Below, piece after piece: positions 1-5,316 of a stretch of DNA of 7,217 nt (the stretch's first letter is position 1; each line of letters starts with the position of its first letter). This DNA is from an uncultured Ruminococcus sp. (GTDB taxonomy: Bacteria; Bacillota; Clostridia; Oscillospirales; Ruminococcaceae), in contig CACZQG010000164.1 in assembly GCA_902783235.1 (NCBI GenBank), positions 1 through 7,217 of the forward strand. Reading direction: 5' to 3'. Below the pieces are notes generated by a model. That model ran no database searches and was not told where the DNA came from. It saw nothing but the letters and a program-made list of their open reading frames with translations. The translations under genes were made by a program, and so were the position numbers.

Positions 1-212
1 TTATTGGTCTTGAGGTGGTGGATGCTGATACGGACAGGCTGTATGGTACTGTGTCGGATATATTCAATACCGGGGCAAATGATATATATGAAGTGAAATG
101 CGGCGAAAAAAAATATTATATACCGGCTATACCGCAGGTGATAATAGATACCGATCTTGAAGGCAAGCGTATAACCGTGAGACCGCCGGAGGGACTTATT
201 GATGAGAATTGA
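1..212 (+). CDS. rimM: Ribosome maturation factor RimM, C-terminal part (5' truncated by window)
   Basis: The reading frame enters from the window edge (first complete codon at 3) and stops at 210-212, giving about 69 residues. They match the C-terminal PRC-barrel domain of RimM: an LIGLEVVD-like strand, then a GTVSDIF..TGANDIYEV segment, the IPAIPQVI core strand and a terminal DLEGKRITVRPPEGLID motif. RimM binds the 30S subunit next to protein S19 and assists maturation of the 16S rRNA head. The N-terminal RimM domain lies outside the window. The last 11 bases overlap the start of trmD, so the two are almost certainly co-transcribed and translationally coupled, as in the widespread rpsP-rimM-trmD arrangement. 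A GTG at 15 lies in frame but is internal and is not a start. Confidence 0.93.
   Translation, partial: IGLEVVDADTDRLYGTVSDIFNTGANDIYEVKCGEKKYYIPAIPQVIIDTDLEGKRITVRPPEGLIDEN
188..193 (+). promoter_or_regulatory. Ribosome binding site of trmD
   Basis: GGAGGG inside the 3' end of rimM, 8 bases before ATG 202. It decides the start codon in favour of ATG 202 over the TTG at 199. Confidence 0.75.
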
Positions 213-912
213 TATAGCTACCCTGTTTCCGGAAATGTGCGAAGCCATACTATCCGAGAGTATTATAGGCAGAGCGAGAAAGAAGGGATCGGTGGAGATA
301 CACTGCCATCAGATAAGAGACTATACCACCGATAAGCATCGCCGTGTGGATGATATCCCCTATGGAGGGGGGATGGGAATGGTGATGCAGGCAGATCCCA
401 TATTCAATTGCTATAATGCCATATGTGAGCAGCTTGCTGCCAGACCGCATACAATATATATGACCCCCAAGGGCAGGGTGCTGACTCAGCAGAGAGCCGT
501 GGAGCTGTCACAATGTGATACAAGCCTGCTGCTCCTTTGCGGTCACTACGAGGGGGTAGATCAGCGTATATTAGACCGTATAGTTGACGAGGAGATATCC
601 ATAGGGGACTATGTTCTTACAGGCGGCGAGCTGCCTGCCTGCGTTCTTACTGATGCCATAGCCCGTATGTGCGACGGGGTGCTGTCCAGTGACGAATGCT
701 TCCGCAATGAGAGCCATTTTGACGGGCTGCTGGAGCATCCTCATTATACCCGTCCGGAGGTGTGGCAGGGAGAAGCAGTACCGCCGGTATTGCTTTCGGG
801 TCATCACAAGAATATTGCCGATTGGAGACTTCGTATGAGTCTTGAGGAAACACAAAAAAAACGTCCGGATATGTACAAATTGTATATGGAAAATGCTCAA
901 AAAGACAAATGA
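202..912 (+). CDS. trmD: tRNA (guanine-N1)-methyltransferase TrmD
   Basis: This 236-residue protein is TrmD, the essential SPOUT-family enzyme that uses S-adenosylmethionine to make m1G37 next to the anticodon, preventing +1 frameshifting. Visible family motifs are MRIDIATLFPEM at the N-terminus, YGGGMGMVMQ (54-63), the knotted SAM-binding core with GHYEGVDQR (114-122) and IGDYVLTGGELP (134-145), then DGLLEHPHYTRPEVW (174-188) and PPVLLSGHH (194-202). Length is normal for the family. I chose ATG at 202 rather than TTG at 199 because MRID is the usual TrmD beginning and GGAGGG (188-193) lies 8 bases upstream. The start overlaps the end of rimM by 11 bases. The position just before DGLL that is Asp in E. 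coli TrmD appears to be Glu (E170) here; I cannot tell from one sequence whether that is normal in this lineage. No rplS follows directly. Confidence 0.96.
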   Translation: MRIDIATLFPEMCEAILSESIIGRARKKGSVEIHCHQIRDYTTDKHRRVDDIPYGGGMGMVMQADPIFNCYNAICEQLAARPHTIYMTPKGRVLTQQRAVELSQCDTSLLLLCGHYEGVDQRILDRIVDEEISIGDYVLTGGELPACVLTDAIARMCDGVLSSDECFRNESHFDGLLEHPHYTRPEVWQGEAVPPVLLSGHHKNIADWRLRMSLEETQKKRPDMYKLYMENAQKDK

Positions 913-1085
913 TACCTTGTTCAATATATACACATATGGGCGAATAAAGGCTTTAATGGTAAACTGATTTAATTATATGTTGATTTTTTTGAGCGATATG
1001 CATAAATGTGCGGATGCTAATATATTCAATGCTGATAAAAGCGTAGAAATTTAGTCTGTATTATCATTTTAGTGTATTTTTTTCG

Positions 1086-1114
1086 TTGACTATAGTTTAA
1101 ATAAACTGTATAAT
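1086..1114 (+). promoter_or_regulatory. Sigma-A-type promoter of ptsH
   Basis: TTGACT (1086-1091) and TATAAT (1109-1114) are separated by exactly 17 bases, close to the vegetative consensus. Transcription should start near 1121, giving an 83-base leader before the HPr start codon. The spacer contains the inverted repeat AGTTTA-AA-TAAACT (1094-1107), which could be an operator or could be chance in AT-rich DNA. The 5' leader also holds a short inverted repeat, TGAATG-TT-CATTCA (1165-1178). The rest of the 913-1203 gap shows no gene and no convincing trmD terminator. Confidence 0.8.
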
Positions 1115-1190
1115 TGATATATGAGAAAAAAACATATTATGCACTTTAAGCAAAGCTGATTGGATGAATGTTCATTCAATATAAGAAGAT

Positions 1191-1195
1191 AGGAG
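1191..1195 (+). promoter_or_regulatory. Ribosome binding site of ptsH
   Basis: AGGAG 8 bases upstream of ATG 1204. It fixes the start and excludes the 12-residue N-terminal extension from ATG 1168. Confidence 0.8.
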
Positions 1196-1203
1196 AGTTT
1201 ATT

Positions 1204-1473
1204 ATGTTTGTTAAAGATGTAATGGTTAAAAATCAGGTCGGTCTGCACGCAAGACCCGCAACTTTCTTTATTCAGAAGGCTAATGAGTTCAAGTCTTCCA
1301 TCTGGATCGAAAAGGAAGAAAGAAGAGTAAATGCTAAGAGCCTTCTTGGTATTCTTTCTCTGGGTATCGTAGGCGGTACTGACATAAGAGTTATTGCTGA
1401 TGGCTCTGATGAACAGCAGGCTGTTGAAGCTCTCGTAGAGCTTGTAGAGTCCGGTTTCAGCAATGATAAATAA
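1204..1473 (+). CDS. ptsH: Phosphocarrier protein HPr
   Basis: This 89-residue protein is HPr, the small cytoplasmic phosphocarrier that passes phosphate from enzyme I to the sugar-specific EIIA proteins of the phosphotransferase system. The catalytic histidine is visible as H15 in VGLHARPAT (12-20). The regulatory serine is S46 in NAKSLLGILSLGI (43-55), the residue that HPr kinase phosphorylates in Firmicutes to make the CcpA co-regulator. Having both residues argues for HPr rather than Crh, which lacks the histidine. I chose ATG 1204 over the in-frame ATG 1168 because AGGAG (1191-1195) lies 8 bases before it and the resulting length and His15/Ser46 numbering match the family exactly. The gene stands alone, with its own promoter and terminator and no enzyme I gene beside it. 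It converges on spoIVB. Confidence 0.95.
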   Translation: MFVKDVMVKNQVGLHARPATFFIQKANEFKSSIWIEKEERRVNAKSLLGILSLGIVGGTDIRVIADGSDEQQAVEALVELVESGFSNDK

Positions 1474-1491
1474 TTTCTGACAGGACATTTG

Positions 1492-1527
1492 CCGCTGCGC
1501 TTGTTTTATAGGTGCAGCGGTTTTTTT
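1492..1527 (+). terminator. Intrinsic terminator of ptsH
   Basis: CCGCTGC (1492-1498) pairs with GCAGCGG (1514-1520). The stem can extend by a G-T and a C-G pair, and seven T follow (1521-1527). It lies 18 bases after the HPr stop codon. Confidence 0.93.
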
Positions 1528-1555
1528 CGGAATGATCGTATATTTTGTCTGTCAC

Positions 1556-1587
1556 AAAAAATACTGCGTCCACAGGAGTGAACGCAG
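1556..1587 (-). terminator. Intrinsic terminator of spoIVB
   Basis: Read on the minus strand, CTGCGT (1587-1582) pairs with ACGCAG (1569-1564). After one mismatch the stem continues with three more pairs (1578-1580 with 1571-1573) around a 4-base loop. It is followed by TA and six T (1561-1556). It lies just past the spoIVB stop and back to back with the ptsH terminator, so the two convergent units are insulated from each other. Confidence 0.85.
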
Positions 1588-1608
1588 CTTACGCATAAAC
1601 AGTCTTAA

Positions 1609-2823
1609 TTAAGATACAGTCTGATCCGAAAATCCTTCACGGTACATATTCTCACAGAATATGCCGAAGCCTCTTTCCGGATCGTTTACAAGGACATGGG
1701 TCACCGCACCGACTAATCTGCCATTCTGAATGATGGGGCTTCCGCTCATTCCCTGAACTATGCCGCCTGTTTTTCTGATAAGCTCCTTATCAGTTACCCG
1801 GATAAGCATATTTTTATACATATCATTTCCCTGGTCTATTTCCTCGATCTCTACGCTGTATTCCCGGGGACTGCCGCTTTCAACAGTTGTTCGTATGACT
1901 GCGGGTCCTTCTTTTACCTCCTGCTTGAGTGCCATTGGTATCGCCTGAGCAGAGCTGAGAGGCTTGAATCTTTCACCGAATACACCGCAGGAGTTATTCT
2001 TGTATATGACCCCCGAGGACATTCCCGAAGAAAAGCTTCCGTGAAGCTCGCCGGGAGAACCGGAGCCGCCTTTGACAACACCGCTGATATCCACATCGGT
2101 CATTTCACCGCAGGATATGGGCACAGTCTCTCCGGTATCACTGTCGCATACAGGATGTCCCAGACCTCCGAAACGATCAGTGACCGGTTCTGTGAAGGTT
2201 ACTGTACCAATGCCTGCTGTGGAATCACGCACCCACAAGCCGGCTTTATATGAACCGTCGCTTTCTGATAATACGGGAGTGAGAGTGGTTTTTTGCCGCT
2301 CGTCCTCATGGATATATACTATATCCAGAGGCTTGCCCCCTGATCGGGATACAATACGCTGTATATCTGTATTGCCCTCTATGGGATGTCCGGCTGCGGA
2401 GATGATAACATCACCCTTTTGGAGACCGCAGCTTTCAGCAGGACATTTCATTCCGGAGCCGGTTTTTATACTGCCTGTTCCGACAATCATAACTCCTTCC
2501 ATAAGGAGCTTTATGCCGAAGGGCTCGCCGCCGGGAATAAGCATTATACGGTCTACAGGCTGTACCTCCACCTCTTTGACAGGTATCATGCCAAACAGAC
2601 GCAGACTGACTGTCCGACTGTTTTCATTATCTGTCTTTGCCATAGACGGCAGGGCATCTGTTTCACAGGCGTTTATGGGAAATGCAGAGGACAGCTCGAA
2701 TCTGCCGCCCTTTTCCACAAAATAGCTGTCCGGCAGGCTTATGGCGTAATAACCCGATATTGTGCAGATATTAAGGATCACCAGCATAACAGCCGCCGCA
2801 AATATTTTGATCGGATCTTTCAT
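1609..2823 (-). CDS. spoIVB: Sporulation serine protease SpoIVB (S55 family, PDZ-containing)
   Basis: This 404-residue protein matches SpoIVB, the signalling protease made in the forespore and secreted into the intermembrane space. In Bacillus it cleaves SpoIVFA to release SpoIVFB and trigger pro-sigma-K processing in the mother cell. It has an N-terminal membrane anchor (about 7-29), a PDZ domain (about 100-180, with AESCGLQKGDVIISAAG) and an S55 peptidase domain (about 195-400). The catalytic triad can be placed: H223 in FGGLGHP, D345 in RVTDKEL and S360 in VQGMSGSPII. The Asp-to-Ser distance of 15 residues equals that of B. subtilis D363/S378. The start at 2823 is supported by AGGGGA (2836-2831) 7 bases upstream. 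It is read away from spo0A, the opposite of the tandem order in Bacillus. A sigma-G-like promoter would be expected upstream, but I saw only a weak candidate. Confidence 0.94.
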   Translation of the reverse strand: MKDPIKIFAAAVMLVILNICTISGYYAISLPDSYFVEKGGRFELSSAFPINACETDALPSMAKTDNENSRTVSLRLFGMIPVKEVEVQPVDRIMLIPGGEPFGIKLLMEGVMIVGTGSIKTGSGMKCPAESCGLQKGDVIISAAGHPIEGNTDIQRIVSRSGGKPLDIVYIHEDERQKTTLTPVLSESDGSYKAGLWVRDSTAGIGTVTFTEPVTDRFGGLGHPVCDSDTGETVPISCGEMTDVDISGVVKGGSGSPGELHGSFSSGMSSGVIYKNNSCGVFGERFKPLSSAQAIPMALKQEVKEGPAVIRTTVESGSPREYSVEIEEIDQGNDMYKNMLIRVTDKELIRKTGGIVQGMSGSPIIQNGRLVGAVTHVLVNDPERGFGIFCENMYREGFSDQTVS

Positions 2824-3133
2824 TTTTTCGTCCCCTAACCTCTTTTTAATGATTATTGTTCTGTTTTGCGCCCGATTATATGATTGACGCTTTTAATAGG
2901 CTTTATTAAGGCAAAATTCTGTATATCATAAATTGCCGCTGATTCCAAAGAAATAGAGGAAAATATTATATTTAAAGGATTCAGTAAAAAGACTCAGGAA
3001 AAATATTGTAAATAATGGCAGAGTGCAGCCATATATATTTGCGTTTTGTCAAGCTATTGTACTGCTTAACAATTTATTCAGATTGTTGTTACTTATTGTT
3101 CTAAAAAGCGCCAAATAATATTAATATTCGCTA

Positions 3134-3162
3134 TTGATAAAAGCATAATAATATGATAAGAT
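3134..3162 (+). promoter_or_regulatory. Probable sigma-A promoter of spo0A
   Basis: TTGATA (3134-3139) and TAAGAT (3157-3162) are 17 bases apart, one or two substitutions from consensus, about 30 bases before the spo0A start. The surroundings are AT-rich, so chance matches are possible. A second, developmentally controlled promoter further upstream is not excluded. Confidence 0.6.
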
Positions 3163-3180
3163 AGTTTAGTAGAAAAAACC

Positions 3181-3186
3181 AGGAGG
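3181..3186 (+). promoter_or_regulatory. Ribosome binding site of spo0A
   Basis: A perfect AGGAGG 7 bases before ATG 3194, which fixes the start. Confidence 0.85.
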
Positions 3187-3193
3187 TAGAACA

Positions 3194-3970
3194 ATGGTAA
3201 ACAAAATAAAAGTTTTGATCGGAGACGACAGCATTGAATTCGGTGTCACCTGCGCTAACACGCTGCGTGAGATGGGAATGTACGCTGTAGCAAGACATAA
3301 GGACGGAGAAGTACTGTTTGAGACAATAAAAAATGACAGCTTCGACGTTGTGGTCATGGATGCTATACTTCCCCATATGGATGCAATAGAACTCATTAAG
3401 AAGGTTCAGGCATTAGGCGGTAAGAAGCCGGAATTCATAGTAACATCTTCCTATGATAATCCCTTTGTGGAAAGACAGGTCATGATGAGTGGTGCTGCAT
3501 ATTTTATGCTGAAGCCTATTGACCCTGCTATGCTGGGAGACAGGATAAATGCCCTTATTGACGGCACAGGCGGTGCAGGCAATGAGATATCTCAGGAGGA
3601 TATGGAAATAATCGTTACAGATGTTATACATCAGCTGGGTGTACCGGCACATATCAAGGGTTATTATTACCTGAGAACAGCTATACTTGCATCAATAGAG
3701 GACAAGGAGCTGCTGGAAAGTGTTACTAAAATGCTGTATCCTACAGTAGCAAAAAAATTCGGTACTACTTCATCAAGAGTGGAAAGAGCTATAAGGCACG
3801 CTATAGAGATAGCATGGGACAGAGGAGATATAGATACTCTCAATTCCTTTTTCGGATATACTGTTAATACCTGTAAGGGAAAACCTACAAACTCTGAATT
3901 TATTGCACTTATCACAGATAAACTGAGACTCAAGCATAAAATGGTCGCCAAAAGCGTAAAAAGAGCATAA
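3194..3970 (+). CDS. spo0A: Sporulation master response regulator Spo0A
   Basis: This 258-residue protein is Spo0A, the phosphorylation-activated transcription factor that commits spore-forming Firmicutes to sporulation. The receiver domain (about 4-122) has the acidic pair D11/D12, the phospho-acceptor D56 in [14 protein letters not shown]84/S85 after strand 4 and K107 in MLKPID. A Gly-rich hinge (about 124-130) leads to the Spo0A C-terminal DNA-binding domain (about 137-250). That domain carries the family signature [23 protein letters not shown] and the [16 protein letters not shown] segment. Residues reading the 0A box lie in the 185-205 helix region. All key residues are present, so the protein should be functional. 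ATG 3194 follows AGGAGG (3181-3186) by 7 bases. The upstream neighbour spoIVB is transcribed in the opposite direction. Confidence 0.97.
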   Translation: MVNKIKVLIGDDSIEFGVTCANTLREMGMYAVARHKDGEVLFETIKNDSFDVVVMDAILPHMDAIELIKKVQALGGKKPEFIVTSSYDNPFVERQVMMSGAAYFMLKPIDPAMLGDRINALIDGTGGAGNEISQEDMEIIVTDVIHQLGVPAHIKGYYYLRTAILASIEDKELLESVTKMLYPTVAKKFGTTSSRVERAIRHAIEIAWDRGDIDTLNSFFGYTVNTCKGKPTNSEFIALITDKLRLKHKMVAKSVKRA

Positions 3971-3974
3971 GGAC

Positions 3975-4003
3975 TTGTAATATCCGATTTTTTGTGGTAG
4001 TAT
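3975..4003 (+). promoter_or_regulatory. Candidate promoter for the flavin reductase gene
   Basis: TTGTAA (3975-3980) and TAGTAT (3998-4003) are 17 bases apart, just after the spo0A stop. Both boxes are imperfect. If used, transcription would start near 4010 and the leader would contain the hairpin at 4023-4060. Read-through from spo0A is also possible, since no strong terminator separates the genes. Confidence 0.4.
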
Positions 4004-4022
4004 TATTATATAAGCTTTTTTA

Positions 4023-4060
4023 TGCCTTGCAGATGTTTAATTTTACATTTGCAGAAGGCA
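4023..4060 (+). other. Stable hairpin in the flavin reductase 5' leader
   Basis: TGCCTT-GCAGATGT (4023-4036) pairs with ACATTTGC (4045-4052), an AG bulge and AAGGCA (4055-4060). This gives a 14-pair stem with one G-T pair and an 8-base loop. No T tract follows on either strand, so it is not a standard terminator. It could stabilise the spo0A transcript end or act in the leader of the next gene. I recognise no known riboswitch consensus in it. Confidence 0.5.
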
Positions 4061-4123
4061 GAAAATAAATGCCGGTATATACGGTGTTTATGTATATTAA
4101 TGATTACCGAAAGGATGATAGTT

Positions 4124-4630
4124 ATGAGCTTTGCAAAAAAGGATATCAAAGACGGCATATGTGTGGATCCGTATAAGCTGATAGGAAGTGAATGGGCACT
4201 GGTCACAGCAGGGGATATGTCTGACCACAATACAATGACAGTTTCCTGGGGACAAACAGGTGTGCTCTGGAACAAACCCGTGTTTACGGCGTTTATAAGA
4301 CCGTCACGCAAGACCTTTGAGTATACTGAGAAGAGTGAATACTTTACCGTATCCTTCTTTGGCAGCAGCTGCCGTGAGGCACTGAGCTTCTGCGGTACGC
4401 ATTCGGGACGTGACTGCGACAAGGAGAAGGAGACCGGTCTGGTACCCATTGAGCTGGATGGTCAGGTAGCCTATGAACAGGCAGAAATGGTATTCATTTG
4501 CCGTAAGATGTACATACAGGATCTTGATCCCAAGGGCTTTACGGACGATAGCTGCCGTGGCTTTTACGAAAATGATCCTTATCATCGTGTGTATGTAGGA
4601 GAGATAGTCGGTGTCTATACTAAGGAATGA
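4124..4630 (+). CDS. Flavin reductase-like FMN-binding split-barrel protein
   Basis: This 168-residue protein resembles the flavin reductase-like family (FMN-binding split barrel, flavoredoxin type). Family members bind FMN and use NAD(P)H or act as electron carriers; the specific substrate cannot be read from the sequence. Supporting features are the early WALVTAGD strand (24-31), the flavin-contacting NTMTVSWG stretch (36-43), VLWNKPVFTAFIRPSRKT (47-64) with its conserved RPSR, the YFTVSFF strand (73-79) and the C-terminal YVGEIVGVY strand (157-165). No signal peptide or membrane segment is present, so it should be cytoplasmic. ATG 4124 is preferred because AAGGA (4111-4115) lies 8 bases upstream; the in-frame ATG at 4115 overlaps that site. 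It sits alone between spo0A and a strong terminator. A role in sporulation or redox defence would be speculation. Confidence 0.85.
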   Translation: MSFAKKDIKDGICVDPYKLIGSEWALVTAGDMSDHNTMTVSWGQTGVLWNKPVFTAFIRPSRKTFEYTEKSEYFTVSFFGSSCREALSFCGTHSGRDCDKEKETGLVPIELDGQVAYEQAEMVFICRKMYIQDLDPKGFTDDSCRGFYENDPYHRVYVGEIVGVYTKE

Positions 4631-4699
4631 TATTAAGAACTGACTTGATCCCTGACAGACAGGAGATCGGTGCCTGCAAATAATATTTGAGATATAATT

Positions 4700-4729
4700 A
4701 AAAAAGGACGGTGTTTCCCGTCCTTTTTT
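4700..4729. terminator. Intrinsic terminator after the flavin reductase gene (A/T flanked)
   Basis: GGACGG (4706-4711) pairs with CCGTCC (4718-4723) around a 6-base loop. It is preceded by six A (4700-4705) and followed by six T (4724-4729), so it could work in both directions. It lies about 70 bases past the stop and closes the upstream unit. Confidence 0.93.
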
Positions 4730-4954
4730 CATTATAATCCCATGAGAAAGCTTTTCTGATCTTATACGCCCGAGAAGATCTATACAGATGGAAAATGTGG
4801 GTAAACAGTCTGTATTTTTTTATCAGTCTCCACGAAAAAACAGTATTATTGCACATAATAGCTGTTAATTTATTAACGAGTCACAGTGATTTACCGGACA
4901 ATTGTGAGTTTTTGTGCGTTAAAACAAAATACTAATTGTATAAAATGTATACTT
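4730..4954. other. AT-rich intergenic stretch without a recognised gene
   Basis: About 225 bases with no credible coding frame. It contains small inverted repeats, GATCTT/AAGATC (4758-4763 with 4775-4780) and GTTAA/TTAAC (4864-4868 with 4873-4877), neither followed by a T tract. It may hold upstream regulatory sites of the next gene; I can name none. Confidence 0.5.
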
Positions 4955-4963
4955 TTGACCTCG

Positions 4964-4976
4964 AAAACGTTTAAGT
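4964..4976 (+). promoter_or_regulatory. Upstream LacI-type operator half of a pair
   Basis: AAAACGTTTAAGT, with central CG at 4968-4969, repeats the operator core found inside the promoter 54 bp downstream (AAACGTTTAAGT in both). A TTGAC precedes both copies, 5 bases before the AAACG here and 4 bases in the downstream copy. No -10 box follows this copy, so it looks like an auxiliary operator rather than a second promoter. Confidence 0.5.
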
Positions 4977-5009
4977 AAAGCTCTGTTTGTAGAATTGATA
5001 TAAAAGCTA

Positions 5010-5038
5010 TTGACTTTTAAACGTTTAAGTGGTATTAT
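5010..5038 (+). promoter_or_regulatory. Sigma-A promoter of the dockerin protein gene, with operator in the spacer
   Basis: TTGACT (5010-5015) and TATTAT (5033-5038) are 17 bases apart. The perfect 12-base palindrome TTAAACGTTTAA (5017-5028) fills the spacer, where a bound repressor would block RNA polymerase. The central CG and AT-rich arms are typical of LacI/GalR-family operators; the regulator is unknown and not in the window. Transcription should begin near 5045, about 86 bases before the riboswitch. Confidence 0.75.
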
Positions 5039-5130
5039 GTATACATAAAGAAAAGAGACATACACATAGATAAAAAGATATCAAGAAAAAGAGAAAAGCA
5101 TTTTAAGTAAATAAGTTTAAAATTGAATAT

Positions 5131-5220
5131 TTGGCAAAACTGTTGAAAGGCAGTGACGCAAAGCTGAGGATCTAACCCATAGGACATTGAGGGATCATAT
5201 GGTATGATAGCCGGTTGCAG
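5131..5220 (+). ncRNA. c-di-GMP-I (GEMM) riboswitch aptamer
   Basis: The aptamer shows the class landmarks in order. GGCAAAAC (5133-5140) is followed by a stem ACTGTT/GGCAGT (5139-5144 with 5149-5154) closed by a GAAA tetraloop (5145-5148). The invariant GACGCAAAGC follows (5155-5164). Then come a second arm with the receptor-like CTAA (5172-5175) and TATGG (5198-5202), and the closing ATAGCCGGTTGC (5207-5218), whose TTGC can pair with GCAA at 5134-5137. The base matching Vc2 position G20 seems to be G (5133), as expected for c-di-GMP rather than the cGAMP-binding GEMM-Ib variants. It sits in the leader of the secreted dockerin protein and is followed by an intrinsic terminator, so it likely controls transcription elongation. 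Confidence 0.88.
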
Positions 5221-5261
5221 TAACAAGGAGTCAAGAGATATGCTCTGTTATTAGTTGAAGC

Positions 5262-5293
5262 AACCGCGTCTGTCCTCAGATGACGGTTTTTTT
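5262..5293 (+). terminator. Riboswitch expression-platform terminator
   Basis: AACCG (5262-5266) pairs with CGGTT (5284-5288). After a small internal loop TCTG pairs with CAGA, and the T tract runs to 5293. It lies between the aptamer and the ribosome binding site. GCAACCG (5260-5266), which includes the terminator's 5' arm, is perfectly complementary to CGGTTGC (5212-5218) at the aptamer's 3' end. These two structures should therefore exclude each other. A further hairpin, TAACA/TGTTA (5221-5225 with 5246-5250), lies between them. Confidence 0.75.
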
Positions 5294-5300
5294 GATCAAT

Positions 5301-5306
5301 AAGGAG
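5301..5306 (+). promoter_or_regulatory. Ribosome binding site of the dockerin protein gene
   Basis: AAGGAG 10 bases before ATG 5317, downstream of and not enclosed by the terminator hairpin. This fits transcriptional rather than translational control. The nearer ATG at 5310 is out of frame. Confidence 0.8.
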
Positions 5307-5316
5307 TGTATGACAT

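Larger units (their letters stand above)
2824..3193. other. Divergent spoIVB-spo0A intergenic region
   Basis: This is 370 AT-rich bases with no credible gene. The spoIVB ribosome binding site sits at its left end and the spo0A promoter and ribosome binding site at its right end. The rest (about 2885-3120) should hold the spoIVB promoter and any sporulation control sites. I found no exact 0A box (TGTCGAA or its complement) and no clean sigma-H promoter. Confidence 0.6.

Noticed and set aside
2072..2838. Plus-strand open frames of 217 and 150 codons opposite spoIVB
   Set aside because: They are antisense to a gene with clear family motifs and have low-complexity translations with no recognisable domain.
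2875..2903. Minus-strand CATATAAT as a sigma-A or sigma-G -10 box for spoIVB
   Set aside because: No convincing -35 element is found at a suitable distance upstream, and the match to a sigma-G -10 (CATACTA) is partial.
2974..3015. AAAGGATTC and CAGGAAAAA as sigma-H -35 elements for spo0A
   Set aside because: Neither is followed by a GAAT-type -10 at the proper spacing.
3044..3054. TTTTGTCAAGC as a 0A box upstream of spo0A
   Set aside because: It departs from TGTCGAA at two positions, one of them the central G, so it is not strong enough to report.
3971..3996. Possible spo0A terminator: GGA...TCC followed by TTTTTT
   Set aside because: The stem has only three secure pairs with mismatches above them, too weak to call a terminator.
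4955..4983. TTGACC with the upstream operator as a second promoter
   Set aside because: The position 17 bases downstream reads AAGCTC, which is not a -10 box.
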